Origin: Candidatus Omnitrophota bacterium
GTDB taxonomy: Bacteria > Omnitrophota > Gorgyraeia > Gygaellales > Profunditerraquicolaceae
Length of the DNA: 42,405 nt
Direction: 5' to 3'
NCBI GenBank assembly: GCA_003598135.1
Contig: QZKA01000018.1
Location: 1 to 42,405 of the forward strand
How positions within the stretch are numbered: position 1 is the first letter of the stretch; every line of letters starts with the position of its first letter. Below, in pieces: positions 22,615 to 30,344 of this stretch. The position numbers and the translations under genes are program-made. A model generated the notes under the pieces. The model did not search any database. It was not told the origin of the DNA and saw only the letters and a program-made list of their open reading frames with translations.

Positions 22615-24177
22615 ATGGTAAAGATTACGCGCGCGCTTATCAGCGTTTTCGATAAAACCGGTATCGTGGAATTATGCCAGGAGTTAAAAAAAAGGGAAGT
22701 AGAAATTCTTTCCACGGGTGGCACGGCAAAATTGCTGCGCGAAAATAATATTACCGTAAAGGAGGTTTCGGAATATACCGGTTTTCCGGAAATGCTCGAC
22801 GGTAGGGTAAAGACCTTACATCCTAAGATTCACGGCGGATTGCTTGCACTCAGGGAAAATTCCCGGCACCTGCAGAGCCTGAAAGACCAGGGAATAGGTC
22901 TTATCGATATGGTGGTGGTCAATCTTTATCCGTTCGAGAAAACAATTGAAAAGCCGGGAGTTACGATTGAAGAAGCAATCGAGAACATCGACATCGGGGG
23001 CCCTTCGATGCTGCGCTCTGCGGCTAAGAATCACCGGTCGGTCTGCGTACTTTCAAGCCCTTCCCAGTACTCCGGCGTTATCGAAGAATTACGTAAATAC
23101 AGTGGAAGCGTATCGGAGGTATTGATGCGCGATTTGGCACAAGAGGTGTTTGAGTGCACGAGCCGTTACGACGGCGCAATCAGTCGGTACCTAAAATCAT
23201 CTATCCGCGGCCGAGAAGGAACCTCTGCCGATAAATGGCCTGCTGAGCTCAAGCTGCATTTTGAAAAAATGCAGGAACTGCGTTACGGAGAAAACCCGCA
23301 CCAAAAAGCCGCACTCTACCGGGAGAAGGGGCAAGTCAAAGGGTTGGTCAATTTGACGCAGTTGCAGGGCAAAGAACTTTCGTTCAATAATATCTTAGAC
23401 CTACATTCAGCGTGGGAATTGGTGAAAGAATTCGAAGGTCCGGCTGCGGCGATTATCAAACATACTAACCCCTGCGGCGTAGCAGAAGACGGCGTGCTTA
23501 AAAAGGCCTATTACCATGCCTGGAAGTGCGATGAGCTCTCGTCATTCGGCGGGATTGTGGCGTTGAATAGGAGAGTTGATTTTGAGACCGCCAAACTGAT
23601 TCTTGAGAGCGGCTTCAGGGAGTGTATTATCGCCCCGGAGTACCAGAAGAAAGCCGTCGAATTATTTAAAGCGAAAAAGAATCTGCGCGTCGTGAAATTA
23701 AATGAGATAGAGCCGGTCGAAGAGGCGGAATTCAAGCGTGTAAGCGGCGGGCTTCTCCTGCAGGATAAAGATATGGCCTGCCTGAGCAGGGGAGACTTAA
23801 AGATCCCGACTAAGAAAAAACCTACCAAGAAACAACTGGAAAGCCTCGTATTCGGCTGGAAGGTTGCCAAGCATGTAAAATCTAATGCGATAGTGCTTAC
23901 TCAGGCTACCAAGACTGTGGGTATAGGCGCAGGTCAGATGTCCAGGGTAGATTCTGTTTCCATCGCAAAACGTAAAGCCGGCGCTCGTGCTAAAAATTCC
24001 TGCCTTACTTCCGATGGATTTTTTCCTAAGCCGGATGCGGTGAGAGAAGCGGTGCGCGCTGGTGCAAAGGCGATAATCCAACCCGGCGGCTCTATAGCTG
24101 ACGATGAAATTATCAAGACTTGCGATAGATACGGTATTGCAATGGTCTTTACCGGCATCCGCCACTTCAAACACTAA
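22615..24177 (+). CDS. purH: Bifunctional AICAR transformylase / IMP cyclohydrolase
   Basis: The 520-residue protein is a complete PurH, catalysing the last two steps of purine synthesis (AICAR to FAICAR with 10-formyl-THF, then ring closure to IMP). The MGS-like cyclohydrolase domain spans residues 1-190 with HPKIHGGLLALR, NLYPF and DIGGPSMLRSAAKN. The transformylase domain follows with ENPHQKAALYR, SFNNILDLHSAW and IIKHTNPCGVA (the active-site Lys-His-Thr-Asn segment), and later KSNAIVL, GAGQMSRVDS and the terminal PGGSIADDEI...FTGIRHFKH. The ribosome binding site is AGGAG, two copies in the 22 bases upstream. folC is the next gene, and folE lies two genes beyond folC, giving a folate/purine flavour to this stretch. 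Confidence 0.97.
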   Translation: MVKITRALISVFDKTGIVELCQELKKREVEILSTGGTAKLLRENNITVKEVSEYTGFPEMLDGRVKTLHPKIHGGLLALRENSRHLQSLKDQGIGLIDMVVVNLYPFEKTIEKPGVTIEEAIENIDIGGPSMLRSAAKNHRSVCVLSSPSQYSGVIEELRKYSGSVSEVLMRDLAQEVFECTSRYDGAISRYLKSSIRGREGTSADKWPAELKLHFEKMQELRYGENPHQKAALYREKGQVKGLVNLTQLQGKELSFNNILDLHSAWELVKEFEGPAAAIIKHTNPCGVAEDGVLKKAYYHAWKCDELSSFGGIVALNRRVDFETAKLILESGFRECIIAPEYQKKAVELFKAKKNLRVVKLNEIEPVEEAEFKRVSGGLLLQDKDMACLSRGDLKIPTKKKPTKKQLESLVFGWKVAKHVKSNAIVLTQATKTVGIGAGQMSRVDSVSIAKRKAGARAKNSCLTSDGFFPKPDAVREAVRAGAKAIIQPGGSIADDEIIKTCDRYGIAMVFTGIRHFKH

Positions 24178-24195
24178 ACGTTCAGCCCATTCGGT

Positions 24196-24232
24196 TCGTT
24201 ATATCCGTTAATTTCCTTAACGATAGTAACGA
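24196..24232. promoter_or_regulatory. Nested CGTTA inverted repeats before folC
   Basis: CGTTA occurs at 24197-24201 and as CGTTAA at 24206-24211. The mirrored copies TTAACG (24217-24222) and TAACG (24227-24231) follow. The two copies in each half start 9-10 bases apart. The array lies 6 bases before the folC start and could be a repressor operator or a fold-back in the leader RNA. Confidence 0.4.
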
Positions 24233-24237
24233 GATGC

Positions 24238-25632
24238 ATGATGATGTCCTACCGCGAAGCAGCCGCGTATCTAGAAACTTTCATTAACTACGAAAAGATC
24301 CCTTGCTATCCTTATAAAAGGTCAGTGAAGCTGGAGCGCATCAGGGATTTCTTGGCTACCATAGATAACCCTCACCGCGCGTTGCGCGGCATACACATTG
24401 CCGGCACAAAAGGTAAAGGCTCAACATCTGCGTTCATTGCTTTTATGTTACGCGCGAGCGGGTACCGTGTAGGCTTATATACCTCGCCGCATTTGTCGGA
24501 TTTCAGGGAACGGATAAGGGTTTTATCTGCGCGTACGCAGCCCGCATCCTTAGGCCAGGAATTCGAGGGAATGATTACGAAGAGCGCGTTAGCCCGCCTT
24601 TCATCGCAATTGAAGCCCGCGGTCGAGAAATATTGCCGAATTTCTAAATATGGCCCTCTTTCATTTTTTGAGGTATATACCTCTTTGGCTTTTTTGTATT
24701 TTAAAGAAAGAAAAGTCGATATCGCGGTATTAGAGACAGGTCTTGGAGGAAGGCTTGATGCGACTAACGTAATGGATCCTTTGGTATGCGCGATCACTCC
24801 CATAAGTTATGAGCATATCCGGCAATTAGGGAATACGTTAGCAGAGATTGCAAAGGAGAAGGCCGGGATAATAAAGTCCGCAGGCGTAATTGTGATAAGC
24901 GCGCCGCAAGACAAAGAAGCAGCCAGCGTCATACGGCGCAGATGCAGGCAGACGGGTGCGCAGTTATTCGAAGTGGGAAGAGATATCCGTTGCAAGGAAA
25001 ACGGCAAGGCCTTCAGCGTGAAAGGGTTATTCAATGAGTATCCGCATTTGAAAATCAAACTCTTGGGGGTCCATCAACGTATCAACGCCTCGGTCGCTAT
25101 AGGTGTTATTGAAGGGCTGAGGTATTCTTGTGTCAAGATACGCAAAGGTGCTATACGAAAAGGTCTTTGCGATACGCTTTGGCCAGGCAGATGCGAGGTG
25201 CTTGCAAAAAAACCCTTGTTTGTAATAGACGGTGCCCAGAATATGGCTTCTGCTTGGGCATTAAAAAAGGCAGTCAGGGAAAATTTCAGGTATAAAAACT
25301 TGATTCTGGTGTTGGGCATTTCGCGAGATAAAGACAAGGCGGGAATCTGTAGAGAGCTAAGTAATTTGGCTGATACGGTCATTTTAACTAGGGCTCACAC
25401 TCCCCGGGCGGCCGCACCACAACAGCTTTATGGCTATTTTGTTGGCAAAAAGCGCTTTATCGCTGAGGATATAAAAGGCGCAATGCTACTTGCTGAGGCG
25501 ATGGCCGGCAAGGACGACCTTGTGTTAGTAACAGGGTCTTTATTTGTAGCGGGTGAATTCAGGCGTTGTTTCCTTGATACAAGGAAACAACGCCTGTCCG
25601 GCGCCTTAAAAAAGAAAATATACCATGTCTGA
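24238..25632 (+). CDS. folC: Folylpolyglutamate synthase / dihydrofolate synthase
   Basis: The 464-residue Mur-ligase-family enzyme adds glutamate to dihydropteroate or folates. The opening has the P-loop GTKGKGS (residues 56-62) and LYTSPHLSDFRERI. The middle carries VLETGLGGRLDATNV and the conserved EHIRQLGNTLAEIAKEKAGIIK. The C-terminal domain has VIDGAQNMAS (the FolC signature DGAHN, here with Gln) and the ending LVTGSLFVAGEFR. Three consecutive ATG codons occur at 24238-24246; any could start translation, and no strong ribosome binding site distinguishes them. The stop overlaps mnmE by 8 nt. A 17-bp perfect hairpin lies in the last codons. Confidence 0.93.
   Translation: MMMSYREAAAYLETFINYEKIPCYPYKRSVKLERIRDFLATIDNPHRALRGIHIAGTKGKGSTSAFIAFMLRASGYRVGLYTSPHLSDFRERIRVLSARTQPASLGQEFEGMITKSALARLSSQLKPAVEKYCRISKYGPLSFFEVYTSLAFLYFKERKVDIAVLETGLGGRLDATNVMDPLVCAITPISYEHIRQLGNTLAEIAKEKAGIIKSAGVIVISAPQDKEAASVIRRRCRQTGAQLFEVGRDIRCKENGKAFSVKGLFNEYPHLKIKLLGVHQRINASVAIGVIEGLRYSCVKIRKGAIRKGLCDTLWPGRCEVLAKKPLFVIDGAQNMASAWALKKAVRENFRYKNLILVLGISRDKDKAGICRELSNLADTVILTRAHTPRAAAPQQLYGYFVGKKRFIAEDIKGAMLLAEAMAGKDDLVLVTGSLFVAGEFRRCFLDTRKQRLSGALKKKIYHV
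25560..25596. repeat. Perfect 17-bp inverted repeat in the 3' end of folC
   Basis: Bases 25560-25576 (CAGGCGTTGTTTCCTTG) are the exact reverse complement of 25580-25596, with only a 3-base ATA loop. No T-run follows on either strand, so it is not an intrinsic terminator. The hairpin ends 28 bases before the mnmE start. It encodes the poorly conserved C-terminal tail of FolC. Confidence 0.9.
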
Positions 25633-27013
25633 TTTGACACTACAGGAAACTATTGCAGCTATCATCACGCCGCTCGGCGAATCCGGGATTGGCGTTATCA
25701 GAATCAGCGGAAAAGATGCACTTTCTATCGCGGATACTATTTTCCTTTCTCCCGGCGGAAAGAAACCCTCTGAATGCAGGAGTCATACCGCTTACCACGG
25801 CTGGATTGCAAAGAACCAGGGCGCCGCAATAATAGACGAGGTACTCTTAACAGTGTTTCGCGCCCCAAAGAGCTATACGGGAGAAGATTGCGTTGAGATA
25901 AGTTGTCACGGCAGTATTCTGGGATTGCGCGCAGTACTAGACTTGGTTCTTTCTTATAGTTGCCGCCTTGCTGAGCCGGGCGAATTTACCAGGCGGGCTT
26001 TCTTGAGCGGAAAACTAGATTTATCCCAGGCAGAAGCAGTGTCGGATATAATTAGCGCAAGGACCGACGCGGCATTAAGGCAGGGCGTGCGCCAATTGCG
26101 AGGCGCATTGTCTTTGAATATCAACTACATAAGAAATGCCCTTTTAGGCATCCTTTCCGTGATTGAGGCGAGTATCGATTTCCCCGAAGAAGAGCCGCAG
26201 GATAGTCATTGTGATGAAGTTGCAAAGAATCTTAAACAGGCATGCCGGCAGCTCGATGCGATTCTGTCAACGGCGAGCCAGGGAAGGATTCTGCGCGAGG
26301 GCATCAACGTAGTCATTTGTGGTAAACCGAATGTCGGCAAATCATCCCTCTTAAACATGCTTCTACAAGAAGAACGCGCCATTGTAACGCCTGTTGCTGG
26401 TACCACCCGCGATGCCATTGATGAAACAATAGACATACAGGGAATCCCCATACATATCATTGACACAGCCGGCATCATTGAGCCTAGAGATCTGGTGGAG
26501 AAAAAGGCTGTTCAGCGTACGAAACACTGCCTTGCTTCGGCAGACCTTGTGCTTTTGGTTTTTGACGGCAACAAAAGGACCTCGAAAGACGACGAGATGC
26601 TGATGAAGAAACTGAAACGTAAGAAGACGGTAGCTGTTATTAATAAGATTGACCTTCCGCGAAAAATCGAAACACAGGGCATCAAAAAGCACTTTTCTGT
26701 TATCGTAGAGATCTCCGCGAAGAAACACCAGAACATCCGCGCGCTGGAAGAAGCGATCAAGGAATCGATAGGCGGGGGAATAGTAGAGGCGCAGGAGCCT
26801 TCTATGGTTAGCAATATAAGGCATATCCGCTCGCTTTCCGCAGCAAAAAAAAGTATTGTCCAGGCAGTTAATTCATTAGATAATAATCTGCCACCTGAAT
26901 TTGTCGCCGAAGACGTCAAAGGCGCACTGGGGCATCTTGATGCAATAGTCGGTAAAAGTTTTTCTGAAGAATTGCTGGATACTATCTTCAGTAAATTCTG
27001 CATAGGCAAATAG
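25625..27013 (+). CDS. mnmE: tRNA modification GTPase MnmE
   Basis: The 462-residue protein is a complete MnmE (TrmE). With MnmG it installs the carboxymethylaminomethyl group on U34 of certain tRNAs. The N-terminal formyl-THF-binding domain begins with [21 protein letters not shown] and carries [29 protein letters not shown]. The inserted G domain has GKPNVGKS (residues 233-240), [13 protein letters not shown] and NKID. The protein ends in the conserved CIGK, whose Cys is required for the modification. It overlaps folC by 8 nt; no Shine-Dalgarno is obvious, so translation is probably coupled. Dependence on folate links it to the neighbouring folC and folE genes. Confidence 0.97.
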   Translation: MSDLTLQETIAAIITPLGESGIGVIRISGKDALSIADTIFLSPGGKKPSECRSHTAYHGWIAKNQGAAIIDEVLLTVFRAPKSYTGEDCVEISCHGSILGLRAVLDLVLSYSCRLAEPGEFTRRAFLSGKLDLSQAEAVSDIISARTDAALRQGVRQLRGALSLNINYIRNALLGILSVIEASIDFPEEEPQDSHCDEVAKNLKQACRQLDAILSTASQGRILREGINVVICGKPNVGKSSLLNMLLQEERAIVTPVAGTTRDAIDETIDIQGIPIHIIDTAGIIEPRDLVEKKAVQRTKHCLASADLVLLVFDGNKRTSKDDEMLMKKLKRKKTVAVINKIDLPRKIETQGIKKHFSVIVEISAKKHQNIRALEEAIKESIGGGIVEAQEPSMVSNIRHIRSLSAAKKSIVQAVNSLDNNLPPEFVAEDVKGALGHLDAIVGKSFSEELLDTIFSKFCIGK

Positions 27014-27021
27014 GAGACTAT

Positions 27022-27579
27022 ATGGATAAGAAAAAAATCGAAAAAGCGGTGAGGGATATACTCATTGGCATTGGCGAAGACCCCCGCAAAAAGGACTTAC
27101 GGGAAACTCCCAGGCGAGTAGCCCAGATGTATGAAGAGATTTTTTCCGGCATGAGGAGCGACCCCGAGAAAGAGCTGGAGGTTATCTTAGACCAGAAATA
27201 CAACGAAATAGTTTTGTTAAAAGGCATTCCCCTCTATAGCGTCTGTGAGCACCACCTCCTTCCTTTTATAGGGAAGGCGCATGTCGCCTATATCCCCAAG
27301 GGTGGCAGGGTAACCGGATTAAGCAAACTTGCCCGCGTGGTTGATATCCTTGCCAAGCGTCCGCAGATACAGGAGCGCCTTACTACCCAGGTCGCGGAAA
27401 TTATTATGTCAAAACTGAAACCTCAGGGGTGTATGGTGGTAATTGAAGCGGAGCATTTATGCATGTCGTTTCGCGGAGTCAAAAAGCCCGGCACACTCAC
27501 GGTTACCTCCGCTGTCAGGGGGGTATTTAAGGACAATGAGAAGACCCGCGCCGAAGCCCTGGCATTAATGCAGTCATAA
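27022..27579 (+). CDS. folE: GTP cyclohydrolase I
   Basis: The 185-residue enzyme converts GTP to 7,8-dihydroneopterin triphosphate, the first step of folate (and queuosine) synthesis. The zinc ligands C75, H78 and C147 are present in VCEHHLLPF and [12 protein letters not shown]. The stretches [22 protein letters not shown] and RPQIQERLT match FolE closely. Length and ending (RAEALAL) are standard for the type IA enzyme. It lies 8 bases after mnmE with GGAG as ribosome binding site, so it is co-transcribed with purH-folC-mnmE. Confidence 0.97.
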   Translation: MDKKKIEKAVRDILIGIGEDPRKKDLRETPRRVAQMYEEIFSGMRSDPEKELEVILDQKYNEIVLLKGIPLYSVCEHHLLPFIGKAHVAYIPKGGRVTGLSKLARVVDILAKRPQIQERLTTQVAEIIMSKLKPQGCMVVIEAEHLCMSFRGVKKPGTLTVTSAVRGVFKDNEKTRAEALALMQS

Positions 27580-27584
27580 AAACC

Positions 27585-27821
27585 ATGGGTTATTATAGAA
27601 TTGCTTTGGTTTTTGCCGTCGTTGCGGTCCTGGGCCTGCTCTTGGGTGTATTTGTATTCTTACATCCGGCTTCTACCATTGAGATCCAGAGGAAGTTTTA
27701 TCTTAAGATTAACTGGAAAATTGAACCTGTGTCTATGCCGAAGGAAATCCGTAATACCAAAGTAATGGGATTGTTGCTTATTCTGGTTTCTTTTTCCCTG
27801 CTGGTATATCTTTTGCTGTAA
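27585..27821 (+). CDS. Small two-helix membrane protein, unknown function
   Basis: A 78-residue protein with two membrane segments, residues 4-25 and 56-78, joined by a soluble loop of about 30 residues. The loop (IEIQRKFYLKINWKIEPVSMPKEIRNTK) is basic and aromatic. I do not recognise a family. It starts 5 bases after folE and ends 30 bases before the TMTC-like gene, so it is probably in the same transcript. Length and base composition agree with its neighbours, and a real gene is likely. Confidence 0.65.
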   Translation: MGYYRIALVFAVVAVLGLLLGVFVFLHPASTIEIQRKFYLKINWKIEPVSMPKEIRNTKVMGLLLILVSFSLLVYLLL

Positions 27822-27850
27822 TCACATAGGTAAAAGGCATCGAGAATGAC

Positions 27851-29449
27851 ATGGAGCAGACGGCACAATCAGAGAAAAAGAGAATTCCTCATGTGCAATC
27901 CCGCCATTTTCTTGCGTTCGCCTGCATTGTAATAATCGGTTTCTCAATCTACGGCAATTCCCTTCATAATTATTTTGTCTGGGACGATTATTTTCTTGTC
28001 CGCAACAACGATCACATCAAAGACTGGTCTTTTCTGGGAAAAGTTTTTACCGAAGACGTAGGGACCGGCAGCGGAAAGAAAATCGGTTTCTGGCGGCCCT
28101 TACAGACGTGTACCTACATGCTGAATTATGCCTTCTCTGGCCTGGAGGTACAGTCTTACCATCTTTTTAACATTTCCCTCCACATCCTGGCCGCGTATGC
28201 CTTTTACTGGTGCGCGCTGCTTCTTTTCGGCAGCACACTGCTTTCTTTTATTGCTTCAATCCTTTTTTTAGTACATCCTGTCCATACCGAAGCAGTTACC
28301 TATATTGCCGGAAGGTCAGACCCCCTTGCCGCATTTTTTATTTTACTCTCGTTTGTTGCCTATTTAAAATACACGCAACGAGCTCGCCGCTTGGACTATG
28401 TGCTTATGCTTTTTAGTTTTATCTTTGCTCTTTTATCGAGGGAAATAAGCATAATATTTCCGCTTTTACTGCTCTGGTATCACTATGTGTTTAAAATCAA
28501 ATATCGCCTAAAGCCGCTTATTTTGCCTTTTTTGATCAGCTTTGGCTATGTAGTATTACGCTATACCATTTTAAAGCCTTTTTTACCCGATCCTGCCACT
28601 TCGACGCTGATAGAGAGGCTGCCTGGCGCATTCGTTGCGCTTACCAATTACCTGCGCCTATTGTTTGTGCCTTCGGATTTGCATATGGAATACGGCAACA
28701 TGTTTTTTACTTTGCGCCAAGCGAAGGCCTTGCTGGGTATTTTTTTATTTGGAGCCATACTACATACTATATACCACAAAAGGAATTCAAGTAAGCTCAT
28801 CGTATTTTCCCTGGGATGGTTCTTACTCTGGCTCCTGCCGTCATTGAACCTTTTCCCGGTTAATGCCTATATGGCTGAACACTGGCTCTACCTTCCTTCG
28901 ATGGGAATATTCATTATCATTGCGGATATCTTTTACAAGGCATACGCCATTGTACGCTCGAGGGCAGTTATAGTCATATCCCTGCTCGTTCTTGTTGTAC
29001 TTCATTCTCTTCTTACTCTTCAACAGAATGAATATTGGAGCCACCCGATTGTTTTTTACAAAAGGACCATACACTATAATCCTCATAGTGCCCGGCTATA
29101 CGGTAATCTAGGAAGCACGTATCGAGAACTAGGCAAGTTTGAAGATGCGGTGATTGCATACGAGAAGGCGTTAGAAATCAATCCCTCTTTTACCGGCGCA
29201 TACATTAACTTGGGTATTGCCTACGAAAACATGGGCAACTATGGCCAAGCGATCAAGGCGTATGAAAAGGCGCTAGTATCTCATCCGGATAATGCGCTTG
29301 CCTATGCAAAGCTAGCCAACGCCTATTATGCGGTTGGGGACCTACTTATAGCGACTAGCTATTACGAGAAAGCAGCTGCGCTCGGGTACTTGTTTAATTC
29401 GCCTCTTCCCGGGTCGCAAAGAAAACGTTCTGAGGCCGGGCAGCCATAG
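27851..29449 (+). CDS. TMTC-like polytopic membrane protein with C-terminal TPRs
   Basis: The 532-residue protein resembles the TMTC/DUF1736 group, which in animals are O-mannosyltransferases and in bacteria are of unknown substrate. The N-terminal part has about ten membrane helices. Between helices 1 and 2 lies VWDDYFLVRNN (a DD motif as in GT-C glycosyltransferases) and WRPLQTCTYMLNY, then FHPVHTEAVTYI-like LVHPVHTEAVTYIAGRSD. Residues about 412-515 hold three TPR units of the standard A..YY.LGN/..A...YEKAL pattern. A lipid-linked sugar donor and a surface acceptor are plausible but not shown. It follows the small membrane gene after 29 bases. Confidence 0.75.
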   Translation: MEQTAQSEKKRIPHVQSRHFLAFACIVIIGFSIYGNSLHNYFVWDDYFLVRNNDHIKDWSFLGKVFTEDVGTGSGKKIGFWRPLQTCTYMLNYAFSGLEVQSYHLFNISLHILAAYAFYWCALLLFGSTLLSFIASILFLVHPVHTEAVTYIAGRSDPLAAFFILLSFVAYLKYTQRARRLDYVLMLFSFIFALLSREISIIFPLLLLWYHYVFKIKYRLKPLILPFLISFGYVVLRYTILKPFLPDPATSTLIERLPGAFVALTNYLRLLFVPSDLHMEYGNMFFTLRQAKALLGIFLFGAILHTIYHKRNSSKLIVFSLGWFLLWLLPSLNLFPVNAYMAEHWLYLPSMGIFIIIADIFYKAYAIVRSRAVIVISLLVLVVLHSLLTLQQNEYWSHPIVFYKRTIHYNPHSARLYGNLGSTYRELGKFEDAVIAYEKALEINPSFTGAYINLGIAYENMGNYGQAIKAYEKALVSHPDNALAYAKLANAYYAVGDLLIATSYYEKAAALGYLFNSPLPGSQRKRSEAGQP

Positions 29450-29482
29450 CCCTCATACAGACTCGTCTTTGCCAAAATTTAC

Positions 29483-29511
29483 TTGACAGTTGGTTTTAAA
29501 GAAAATACACT
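29483..29511 (+). promoter_or_regulatory. Promoter overlapping the apparent 5' end of the first PilZ gene
   Basis: TTGACA at 29483-29488 and TACACT at 29506-29511 are 17 bases apart, so transcription would begin at about 29518-29519. That is the in-frame ATG at 29519. The sequence upstream of that ATG lacks a Shine-Dalgarno. The message would be leaderless, and the TTG inside the -35 element would not be a start codon. Confidence 0.5.
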
Positions 29512-29518
29512 AAAGCTA

Positions 29519-29890
29519 ATGGAAAGCGCAGAAAACAGCTATGCGGGGGTTGAGAGGCGGCGTTACCCAAGGTTACGCGCTGCGGTTATTGAATATGCCT
29601 TTGCAGAGAAAGACGCCCTCCCACAGTCGGCTTTTACAAAAGACGTAGGCGCAGGAGGCATTTCCATTATTGTAAACGAGAAAATAGAGATAGGAACTAT
29701 TTTGCTTCTTAAGATATATCTGCCCAGCTACAATGACCCGATTCTTACGCAAGGCAGGGTGGTTTGGAGAAACCCCTCGGCGTTTCAGCTACCCCACGCG
29801 GATCGCTTCGACCTGGGGATAGAGTTTACGGAAATCAGCGAAGAAGACCAGCAGAAGATATCAGAGTACGTCTTAAAACCGTTGAAATAA
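29519..29890 (+). CDS. PilZ domain protein, first of two
   Basis: A single-domain PilZ protein of 123 residues from the ATG at 29519. Motif I is RRRYPR (residues 11-16) and motif II is DVGAGG, where the usual Ser (DxSxxG) is Gly. The domain then runs through EKIEIGTILLLKIYLP, a GRVVW strand and FDLGIEF near the end. PilZ domains of this form bind cyclic di-GMP and control motility, secretion or polysaccharide synthesis. The weakened second motif reduces confidence in ligand binding. The upstream TTG at 29483 would extend the protein by 12 residues but overlaps a promoter. The second PilZ gene begins 1 base after the stop. Confidence 0.8.
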   Translation: MESAENSYAGVERRRYPRLRAAVIEYAFAEKDALPQSAFTKDVGAGGISIIVNEKIEIGTILLLKIYLPSYNDPILTQGRVVWRNPSAFQLPHADRFDLGIEFTEISEEDQQKISEYVLKPLK

Positions 29891-29891
29891 T

Positions 29892-30269
29892 ATGAATACA
29901 GAAGGACACATCGATAAAGAACGCAGAAGGTACCCACGCCTAAACCTTAATATCCAGGTTGAGTATGCGGTTATACGCGGCGAAGAAGCTGCCAAGACGC
30001 AGTCAAAAAATATCAGCGCCGGAGGCATATGCCTCATTCTCTATGAAGACATCCAGCCTGATTCAATACTAGAATTAAAATTTTATCTCCCTGCCGATGT
30101 AGATCCAATCAAAGCCATAGGCAGGGTGGCCTGGAGAAGCGAGATCGTAGTTGCCAATGATAAAAGAACCAGGTTTGATGCGGGAATAGAGTTTCTTGAA
30201 ATAAGCGATACCGACAGAACCAAAATTACCCAGCATGTATTCTCTTTGCTGCAGCAAAGTCGAGAATAA
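29892..30269 (+). CDS. PilZ domain protein, second of two
   Basis: A 125-residue single-domain PilZ protein, 1 base after the first. Motif I is RRRYPR (residues 11-16) and motif II is NISAGG, a canonical NxSxxG, so cyclic di-GMP binding is more likely here than in the first copy. The rest follows the fold: DSILELKFYLP, IGRVAW and FDAGIEFLEI. The pair may form a heterodimer or respond to different levels of the second messenger. No other domain is present. A 75-base gap follows before the radical SAM genes; it holds no clear promoter or terminator. Confidence 0.85.
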   Translation: MNTEGHIDKERRRYPRLNLNIQVEYAVIRGEEAAKTQSKNISAGGICLILYEDIQPDSILELKFYLPADVDPIKAIGRVAWRSEIVVANDKRTRFDAGIEFLEISDTDRTKITQHVFSLLQQSRE

Positions 30270-30344
30270 TTACATAGAACGCATCCCTCTCCAGGTTATT
30301 CAGGGCCTTTCTTACATTTCCACCTGATTACTATTAAAGACATT

